From: Acidilobaceae archaeon
GTDB taxonomy: Archaea > Thermoproteota > Thermoprotei_A > Sulfolobales > Acidilobaceae
Direction: 5' to 3'
DNA length: 5,375 nt
Assembly: GCA_027013765.1 (NCBI GenBank)
Contig: JALWGG010000041.1
Coordinates: 1 to 5,375 of the forward strand
Part shown: positions 1 through 4,737 of the stretch, piece by piece
How the letters are laid out: each line of letters starts with the position of its first letter
Numbering within the stretch: position 1 is the first letter of the stretch
The notes under the pieces: model-generated
What the model saw: only the letters and a program-made list of their open reading frames with translations
Database searches by the model: none
What the model was told of the DNA's origin: nothing
Made by a program: the position numbers and the translations under genes

Positions 1-1
1 G

Positions 2-607
2 AGGATGCTGGGAGACGTAGAGGGCGCGAGGCAGAGGGGCGATCATAAAGCCATGGTTATAGTAACCGACGGGTCAGTCCTCCTAACACTGAGCTACAGT
101 AGCAACGTTGAGCTAGTACTCACAGCCTCAAACCCCAAGATGGTGTATGTAGCCGAGAGCCTGCCGGGCGGTGAGGGAGTAGAGCTTGCCAGGCACCTAA
201 GGACTGCTGGGAAACCAGTGGCACTAATCCCAGACTCCGCTATAGCATCCTCTGTAAGGGAGAGCGATATGGTCCTGCTGGGAGCGGATGCTGTAACCCT
301 AGACCCATGCCTATACAACAAGCTCGGGAGCCTGGCAGCGGCTATCTCAGCCAAATGGAGTGGTAAGCCTGTCGTCGCCGTGTTCGAATCCTACAAGATA
401 CACCCTGAGGCCCGGTGCGGAGAGCATTATATCGAGTCCAGGTCCTACCGGGTGGAGGGGTGGGGAGACGTGATCTACAAGGTATTCGACCTAGTTCACG
501 GGAGCTTAGTAGATGCCATGCTGACCGAGTATGGAGCGTCTAACTTCGAGGCTGGAGAACTTAAGTCCATATACGCTAGGTTCAAGGAGGCGATACTCCA
601 AGCCTAG
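2..607 (+). CDS. eIF2B alpha/beta/delta-like protein (aIF2B / ribose-1,5-bisphosphate isomerase superfamily), 5' partial
   Basis: The visible 200 residues match the C-terminal Rossmann-like domain of the eIF2B/MtnA/R15P-isomerase superfamily. Numbering from the first ATG (base 5), the hallmarks in order are VYVAESLPGGEG (47-58), LIPDSAIA (74-81), the GADAV motif with Asp95, NKLGS (105-109) and VFESYKI (126-132). Family members are usually about 280-330 residues with an N-terminal helical domain, which is missing here. The frame is open to the window edge, so the true start is very probably upstream and the ATG at base 5 is internal. Enzymes of the family use a Cys in the TxCN-type motif plus the Asp of GAD. 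Here the matching stretch reads TLSYSSN (28-34), with no Cys, so a non-catalytic eIF2B-like role is more likely than R15P isomerase or MtnA activity. That last step is inference from one motif. The gene stops 39 bases before the next gene on the same strand. Confidence 0.8.
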   Translation, partial: RMLGDVEGARQRGDHKAMVIVTDGSVLLTLSYSSNVELVLTASNPKMVYVAESLPGGEGVELARHLRTAGKPVALIPDSAIASSVRESDMVLLGADAVTLDPCLYNKLGSLAAAISAKWSGKPVVAVFESYKIHPEARCGEHYIESRSYRVEGWGDVIYKVFDLVHGSLVDAMLTEYGASNFEAGELKSIYARFKEAILQA

Positions 608-616
608 CCAGATACA

Positions 617-627
617 TATATATAAAA
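617..627 (+). promoter_or_regulatory. TATA box of the Mrr-like nuclease gene, probable leaderless start
   Basis: The 39-base gap after the eIF2B-like gene holds TATATATAAAA. Its centre lies about 25 bases before the ATG at 647, the usual archaeal TATA-to-start-site distance, and there is no Shine-Dalgarno motif directly before that ATG. This suggests transcription starts at or next to the ATG, giving a leaderless mRNA and a unit separate from the upstream gene. A second AT-rich stretch (TTATAAA, 631-637) is too close to the ATG to serve as the TATA box. Confidence 0.55.
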
Positions 628-646
628 ACATTATAAACTAGTATTA

Positions 647-1765
647 ATGGGGGGAGGACCGTTATCGAGTCGGGACCCTAGACTCAAGGGCAAGGCCCTT
701 GAGGACCTTGTAGAGGAGTGGGGAAGGCTTAGGGGATTCGTCACATACAGGAATATAAGGGTGAGGGGGCTCAGCGGGGCCCTCCACGAGATCGATGTGC
801 TACTAGACACTAGCGAGGGGCCAATAGTAGTTGAGGTTAAGAACCTGAACAAGAAGGTTGACAAGGAGGTTGTGATGAAGGCTGCTAACGTGGCCGAGGA
901 TATAGGGGCTAGGGGCGCCATCGTGGTATCTGCCAAGGGGTTCACTCGCGATGCTGAGAGGGTTGCAAGAGCATTGAGGGTGGAGCTCCTATCCCTAGAC
1001 ACGATACTAGAGCATGTAGAGATAGCATCTATGCCGGGCGACGCCCTATACCTGGAGGCCAGGCTAAGCCCAGAGGAAGCGGTGGGATACGCGTCCAAGA
1101 AGCTGGCCAAGAGGAGACTGCTATTCCTCCGAGAGGAGGAGCCCAGGCTGGAGGAGTGCATACTACACCCACTCTACTACACCTCGATGAGGCTCAGGAT
1201 GGGAGGGTCCAGGTTCAGGGACCTTAACGTGGCCGCCTCAGCAGTATACGGCCTACCACTAGTACTTTCCGGGGGCGTAGCTAGAATAGCTGGCAGAGAG
1301 GTATCCCACTTCCCCCCGGAGGCCCTTAGGCTATACAAGGAGATCGCTGGAGAAACCGTCTCTAAGGCCGAGGTTGAAGGTAGGATAGGGGCGGCGGGGT
1401 GGAGGAGGATCTATAACCTGCTAAAGTCAGCTGGGCTAATCGATACAGTCTCCAAGAGGCCCCTAGTTGTTAGAGTGAAAAACGTGCTCCCACGGTTAGA
1501 GGAGTATGAAGGGTTCTCGGACCTCCTTATCGCCCCCACCTCTAGGAATCCTAACAGGGGGTGCAGGAGGGAGGAGCCCAGGGTATCCCCCGGGAGTGTG
1601 TCCTCGTTCCTCGAAGCACTCCTCGACGGGCGGGTTATAAAGCATACATTCATATACATGCCAATCTACAGGCTCAGGATGAATGCCAGAGATGGGACGT
1701 ATAGGATAATTATGTTGTCCGCATGGCTCAGGGAGCCGATTCAATTAATCATGCCTCTAGACTAG
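647..1765 (+). CDS. Mrr-like restriction-endonuclease-fold nuclease with long C-terminal extension
   Basis: A 372-residue protein whose first 120 residues look like a PD-(D/E)XK nuclease domain of the Mrr/RecB-like type. Seen in order: an amphipathic helix with conserved-type acids (GKALEDLVEEW, 15-25, Glu19/Glu23), the strand HEIDVLL with Asp50, the strand IVVEVKN with Glu63-x-Lys65, and the strand-helix IVVSAKGFTRDA (92-103), which resembles the Mrr GFT-x-x-A segment. All core catalytic positions appear intact. Residues 130-372 are not recognised. A possible winged-helix segment lies around 222-275 (VSKAEVEGRI...WRRIYNLLKSAGLID). Two beta-like segments, HPLYYTSMRLRM and YMPIYRLRM, share a P-x-Y...RLRM pattern. 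No signal peptide or membrane segment is seen, so it is probably cytoplasmic and acts on DNA. No methylase or other restriction partner is next to it, so repair, recombination or type IV-like defence are all possible. Its end overlaps the convergent VKOR gene by 17 bases. Confidence 0.75.
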   Translation: MGGGPLSSRDPRLKGKALEDLVEEWGRLRGFVTYRNIRVRGLSGALHEIDVLLDTSEGPIVVEVKNLNKKVDKEVVMKAANVAEDIGARGAIVVSAKGFTRDAERVARALRVELLSLDTILEHVEIASMPGDALYLEARLSPEEAVGYASKKLAKRRLLFLREEEPRLEECILHPLYYTSMRLRMGGSRFRDLNVAASAVYGLPLVLSGGVARIAGREVSHFPPEALRLYKEIAGETVSKAEVEGRIGAAGWRRIYNLLKSAGLIDTVSKRPLVVRVKNVLPRLEEYEGFSDLLIAPTSRNPNRGCRREEPRVSPGSVSSFLEALLDGRVIKHTFIYMPIYRLRMNARDGTYRIIMLSAWLREPIQLIMPLD

Positions 1766-2192
1766 CATCCCCAGCCCTCAACGTGTAGAAGACGATAACC
1801 AGCCCAGATACTATGGATAGGTGCATTACCGTGCAGTAGAGGCATAATGCACCCGCAACCCACACTTCTAGGTAGAGGAGGTATGGTATAAGGGATGCGC
1901 CGGCAAGTAGCACTATTAAAGAGGCCCACAGAGCCCTTCTAGATCCTGAATGTACCCAGTAAAGGACCGCTCCGCCAAGTATGGTGAAATATATGGGTGC
2001 AGCCTCGGATAAGTGGATTCCGAGGGGGAGCCTTGACCCAGGGATCCTATACACTATGCTGCAGTCAAAGATCCCCTCCCTACTACACACCCCTATACGC
2101 CCAGTATACTCCATGTAGCCGAGTATCGATGCTAGAAGGCCTATGCTAGCCACTACAAGCAGTATAAGCTGGATGGTGCTCTTATCCATCAC
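1749..2192 (-). CDS. Vitamin K epoxide reductase (VKOR) family membrane protein, DsbB-like disulfide oxidase
   Basis: A 147-residue, four-helix membrane protein with all four cysteines of the VKOR family: Cys36 and Cys44 in the long loop after helix 1 (VCSREGIFDC) and the quinone-side CLYC pair (Cys117/Cys120) at the head of helix 4. Helices lie near residues 7-27, 62-82, 89-108 and 113-137. The loop from Ser45 to Ala65, with Leu-Pro-Leu-Gly and Ser62, also fits the family. VKOR homologues pass electrons from a thioredoxin-like partner to quinone and so make disulfides. Many bacterial ones are fused to a thioredoxin domain; this one is not, but a thioredoxin-fold gene is transcribed divergently 115 bases away. 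The first codon here is GTG, followed at once by ATG (2189). The SD-like GGGGGT lies a few bases upstream, so either start is possible and ATG seems the better one. Membrane orientation is uncertain because Arg/Lys residues are about equally split between the two sides. Confidence 0.88.
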   Translation of the reverse strand: MMDKSTIQLILLVVASIGLLASILGYMEYTGRIGVCSREGIFDCSIVYRIPGSRLPLGIHLSEAAPIYFTILGGAVLYWVHSGSRRALWASLIVLLAGASLIPYLLYLEVWVAGALCLYCTVMHLSIVSGLVIVFYTLRAGDASLEA

Positions 2193-2195
2193 TAC

Positions 2196-2208
2196 CCCCT
2201 ATAAGGGG
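2196..2208. promoter_or_regulatory. Perfect palindrome CCCCT-ATA-AGGGG at the VKOR gene start
   Basis: Bases 2196-2208 form an inverted repeat with 5-base arms around ATA. It sits just before the VKOR start and overlaps its SD-like G-run, about where transcription would begin given the TATA box at 2223-2229. It could be an operator for a dimeric regulator or, if transcribed in full, a small hairpin that hides the ribosome binding site. Chance is also possible for arms this short. Confidence 0.3.
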
Positions 2209-2222
2209 ATCGGCTGGGGACG

Positions 2223-2229
2223 TATAATT
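2223..2229 (-). promoter_or_regulatory. Probable TATA box for the VKOR gene
   Basis: On the minus strand this reads AATTATA within ACCTAATTATACG. Its centre is about 37 bases from the ATG at 2189, which places transcription start near 2200 and leaves a leader of roughly 10 bases containing the G-rich ribosome binding site. The call rests on composition and spacing only. Confidence 0.45.
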
Positions 2230-2245
2230 AGGTTAATAGGTTAAC
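2230..2245. repeat. Tandem 8-base repeat (AGGTTAAT / AGGTTAAC) in the divergent promoter region
   Basis: Two adjacent copies (2230-2237 and 2238-2245) differ only in the last base. They lie between the VKOR TATA box, where they would overlap the TFB-recognition element, and the TATA box of the thioredoxin-like gene. A head-to-tail pair at this spot is a candidate operator that could co-regulate both genes. No regulator is encoded in the window. Confidence 0.4.
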
Positions 2246-2261
2246 TCGTGTAATACTGTAA

Positions 2262-2269
2262 ATTATAAA
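2262..2269 (+). promoter_or_regulatory. TATA box for the thioredoxin-like / metalloprotease unit
   Basis: ATTATAAA lies in an AT-rich stretch after the tandem repeat. The expected transcription start, about 25 bases downstream, falls near 2289-2293, which gives a leader of about 15-20 bases before the ATG at 2308. No other TATA-like element was noted between here and the protease gene, which fits co-transcription of the two genes. Confidence 0.5.
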
Positions 2270-2307
2270 CCCACATAGTTACATACCAATGCCCGGGTGC
2301 AGCATCC

Positions 2308-2733
2308 ATGGCTAGGCCGGGCCCCGGCATGCCCCACGGCATCTATAAGCTGAGTGATGGAACCTGGATACTCTACAGGAGGGAGGGTGGCCCCCTGAAG
2401 CCTGGGGAGGCTGGAGACGGGACCTATATAATATACTTCTACAACATCAGATGCCCAGCATGCAGGATGTTCTCCCCCCAGTGGAGTATATTTGCAGAGA
2501 CGATGGCCCCCAAGCTGGGGGAGAATATACACCTATTCGTGGTACTATGCGACTGGTTCTCAAGAGACTGCGACTCTCCAGCAGCCGCTGAGACGTTCAA
2601 CACGCTAGACATAGACTCGTCGCCTACAGTGGTTATAATGAAGGTTGAAGGGGGCAAGGTTATAGACTCTATAACCCTACCCGGATACAGGAGGGCGGAG
2701 GAGCTGTTCAAGATTGCCAAGAGGTATACATAG
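2308..2733 (+). CDS. Thioredoxin-fold protein with CPAC active site
   Basis: A 141-residue single-domain thioredoxin-fold protein. The strand YIIYFYNI (40-47) leads into the active site Cys49-Pro-Ala-Cys52. The strand HLFVVLCD follows (75-82), then the cis-proline loop SSPT with Pro106, and the last strands (VVIMKVEGGKVID) and helix. CPAC differs from the CGPC of reducing thioredoxins, so the redox direction cannot be told from sequence. A second cysteine pair, Cys81 and Cys88, follows the third strand and could be structural or a relay. No signal peptide or membrane anchor is visible, so as read it is cytoplasmic. The start is unsure: ATG at 2308 gives the longest ATG-started frame, ATG at 2329 (Met8) is an alternative, and neither has a clear SD motif. 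The gene faces away from the VKOR gene and its last 20 bases overlap the next gene, so it likely works with VKOR in disulfide chemistry and is co-transcribed with the protease gene. Confidence 0.85.
   Translation: MARPGPGMPHGIYKLSDGTWILYRREGGPLKPGEAGDGTYIIYFYNIRCPACRMFSPQWSIFAETMAPKLGENIHLFVVLCDWFSRDCDSPAAAETFNTLDIDSSPTVVIMKVEGGKVIDSITLPGYRRAEELFKIAKRYT
2696..2703 (+). promoter_or_regulatory. Ribosome binding site supporting the TTG start of the metalloprotease
   Basis: GCGGAGGAGC at about 2695-2704, inside the 3' end of the thioredoxin-like gene, offers GGAGG-type pairing to 16S rRNA about 10 bases before the TTG at 2714. This helps justify a TTG start that yields a complete signal peptide; the first in-frame ATG (codon 21) would destroy that signal. 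Confidence 0.5.
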
Positions 2734-4708
2734 GCTAGGAGTAATCCTAGTACTCCTACTAGTACTGCCATTCATGAATACCCCGTCAATAGCCCAACAG
2801 GCACAGCAGCTATGCAGCGACTATACAAGTATAAGCCTAAACTATACGCTGGCCGTGGTCTTGCTCGGCTTCACCGAGCAAGAGGCCGCGGAGACGGAGG
2901 CCGTGCTAGGGCCCTGGAGCTCCTTGCTAAGGGTCCAGGACTGTATGTATAATATAACATTCACACCAATCATAGTAGATGGGAGCGGCTGGCTTGAGGA
3001 CCGTGTAAGGAGATACCTAGATGCGGCCTATGAGGACCTAGGCACCCCAGGCTGGGTCATGGAGTACATGAACTCCACCGGGAGGAGTGTGACAGTTAAA
3101 TGGGTCAAGCTCAAGGACTTCTACATGCACCTATACACATCCACACGGCAATACCTTGAAGCGCTTGGGGTCGAGGCCAGGGATACGGTGGTAGTGCTTG
3201 GAGATATAGACGGGTACTCAAGGCAATACTATGACGCTACAGGGTACCCATACACCATAAACAAGACCCTGAGGCTTGAGGGTGTTCGGGGGTGGAGCGG
3301 CCCGCTGCCATTAACCTTCTATGACTTATCAGTAATCCCCAGGCCCAGGCCGGAGCCAACAATGCCCTACTACGGCCAGGGGATCCCTGTAGACTATGAG
3401 AGGGATCCCCCGATATGGGACCTTAGAGCCAGGGGCGAGGTGGCAGACTATATAGCTGGCCTAGTCGTGGGCCATGCAAGGTACCATATAATAGGGTTCC
3501 CATTATACGGGCCAACCCCCCTAGTAGTCACATACAACCTGACGATAATAGACTTTGGGAACCAGACAGTGATGAGGGAAGTGCTAAACCAGGTTGATGA
3601 AGGCGAGATCATAAGGCTCACACACACAATGATACCATGGGCGGGGGTAAAGGTTCATGTGAGGGTCATAAACTCCACAATGATACCAGGCCTACACGAA
3701 TACGTGTCAAGCCTTGAGCCCGGCAGCGACGGGTTCATCACACTAGATTATGCCAGGGTATCGAATATACTCTCAAAAATCGTTGAAGGGCAGGACACAT
3801 ACTTCCCAGAGTTCAAATACACATTCATAATACTAGCCACAGACAAACCTTCCAGGTTCCAGTATAAGACACTAAAGTTCACGGGCTTCTCGGCAGGAGA
3901 ATGGGGTGCAACCTCATGGCCCGGACACGGTTATAGGATATACCAGACAGGGCTGCCACGCGTGGTGGCCCATGAACTGGGGCATAGTATAGGGGAGCAG
4001 CACCCATTCGAGTACTTCGAGCCCGGGGCAGGGTATGGCATGAGGTGGCTGATGGACTGGGAGGCTACTGTGATGAGTTATGAGAACGCTGCGATAGCGG
4101 GCTTCATAGAGGCTGGCTGGGCATACATACCGAACTATTATAACGTGTTCAGGCAGAGCCTCTCATACATTGCATACATAACACAACTACTATACAACAA
4201 CTCGATCATAAGCCTGGAGGAGGCCAAAACCCTCCTAGACGAGTCGACACGGGATCCAACAGCAACCCTAACCAAGATTCTAGCACTATACATAGAGAAC
4301 GCTGGACAGCAGATAACGGTTACCCGTGAAAGGACGATGACGGTGACGATACCGGTCACCGTGACCACGACGACAACAATACAATATACAACAACACATA
4401 CATCCACAGCAACCTACACACTAATAAAGACAACAACCACACCAATAACGATAACAACCACGACAAGACTAACAATGACCATGCCAACAACCATAACAGA
4501 ATACTACACAGAGATAGAAACTATGATAAAAACCATAACAAGCACCATAGCAGAGACAAAGACCCAGACACAAACAATAACCATACAAAAAGAACACACA
4601 ACAACACAGACAATAGAAACAGGTGCAAGCACAATACAAGCACTAGCAACACTACTAGCCGGAATACTACTAGGAGCACTAGCAACAATTATATACAGGA
4701 GAAGATAA
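2714..4708 (+). CDS. Secreted, membrane-anchored metzincin-type zinc metalloprotease with Thr-rich stalk
   Basis: A 664-residue exported protein. Seen in order: a basic N-terminus (Arg3, Arg7), hydrophobic core 8-21 and likely cleavage after Ala27 (S-I-A); a 300-400 residue ectodomain of unrecognised type; the zinc motif HELGHSIGEQH (His420, Glu421, His424, His430), an exact HExxHxxGxxH; a Met-turn-like VMSYE with Met454; a Thr-rich stalk at about 534-636 (47 Thr of 103 residues); and a C-terminal helix (641-661) ending in RRR. This layout predicts a protease tethered to the outer membrane face, its catalytic domain held out through the S-layer region. Eight N-x-S/T sequons precede the stalk. 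Only two cysteines are present (Cys34, Cys77), close to the mature N-terminus and well placed for one disulfide. The TTG start overlaps the thioredoxin-like gene by 20 bases, implying an operon. The zinc motif and Met-turn place it among metzincins, but I do not recognise the family; the Cys pattern of archaemetzincins is absent. Substrate unknown. Confidence 0.85.
   Translation: MPRGIHRLGVILVLLLVLPFMNTPSIAQQAQQLCSDYTSISLNYTLAVVLLGFTEQEAAETEAVLGPWSSLLRVQDCMYNITFTPIIVDGSGWLEDRVRRYLDAAYEDLGTPGWVMEYMNSTGRSVTVKWVKLKDFYMHLYTSTRQYLEALGVEARDTVVVLGDIDGYSRQYYDATGYPYTINKTLRLEGVRGWSGPLPLTFYDLSVIPRPRPEPTMPYYGQGIPVDYERDPPIWDLRARGEVADYIAGLVVGHARYHIIGFPLYGPTPLVVTYNLTIIDFGNQTVMREVLNQVDEGEIIRLTHTMIPWAGVKVHVRVINSTMIPGLHEYVSSLEPGSDGFITLDYARVSNILSKIVEGQDTYFPEFKYTFIILATDKPSRFQYKTLKFTGFSAGEWGATSWPGHGYRIYQTGLPRVVAHELGHSIGEQHPFEYFEPGAGYGMRWLMDWEATVMSYENAAIAGFIEAGWAYIPNYYNVFRQSLSYIAYITQLLYNNSIISLEEAKTLLDESTRDPTATLTKILALYIENAGQQITVTRERTMTVTIPVTVTTTTTIQYTTTHTSTATYTLIKTTTTPITITTTTRLTMTMPTTITEYYTEIETMIKTITSTIAETKTQTQTITIQKEHTTTQTIETGASTIQALATLLAGILLGALATIIYRRR
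4314..4622 (+). repeat. Low-complexity Thr-rich stalk coding region (A/C-rich)
   Basis: This stretch codes for residues about 534-636 of the protease, nearly half Thr, with Ile, Val and Gln/Lys/Glu between. ACA/ACC and ATA codons make the plus strand very rich in A and C and poor in G and T, unlike the flanking DNA. Such stalks are probably heavily O-glycosylated spacers on archaeal surface proteins; glycosylation is inferred, not seen. There is no exact long repeat unit, only short ACA/ACC runs. Confidence 0.7.
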
Positions 4709-4713
4709 AATTA
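4705..4713 (+). promoter_or_regulatory. Probable TATA box of the tRNA-Leu gene
   Basis: ATAAAATTA overlaps the TAA stop of the protease gene and ends 35 bases before the first base of the mature tRNA. Transcription would start around 4735, leaving a short 5' leader for RNase P. On the opposite strand the same stretch is T-rich (TTAATTTTATC) and might help end transcription of the minus-strand gene that stops at 4738. Confidence 0.4.
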
Positions 4714-4737
4714 ATACCCCAACACCCGTTCAAGGTA

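Noticed and set aside
631..1161. Minus-strand open frame of 176 codons
   Set aside because: Ser/Leu-rich shadow of the Mrr-like nuclease frame; no motif and no ribosome binding site considered convincing.
2439..2771. Minus-strand open frame with a hydrophobic N-terminus
   Set aside because: Antisense to the thioredoxin-like gene and the signal-peptide codons; the hydrophobic start merely mirrors CTA/GTA codons.
4138..4407. Minus-strand Val-rich frame antisense to the stalk
   Set aside because: Val, Cys and Ser arise from complements of ACA/ACC/ATA codons; composition artefact.
4314..4622. ACA/ACC-rich tract considered as a CRISPR or tandem repeat array
   Set aside because: No fixed repeat unit or spacers; it is in frame and codes for a Thr-rich stalk.
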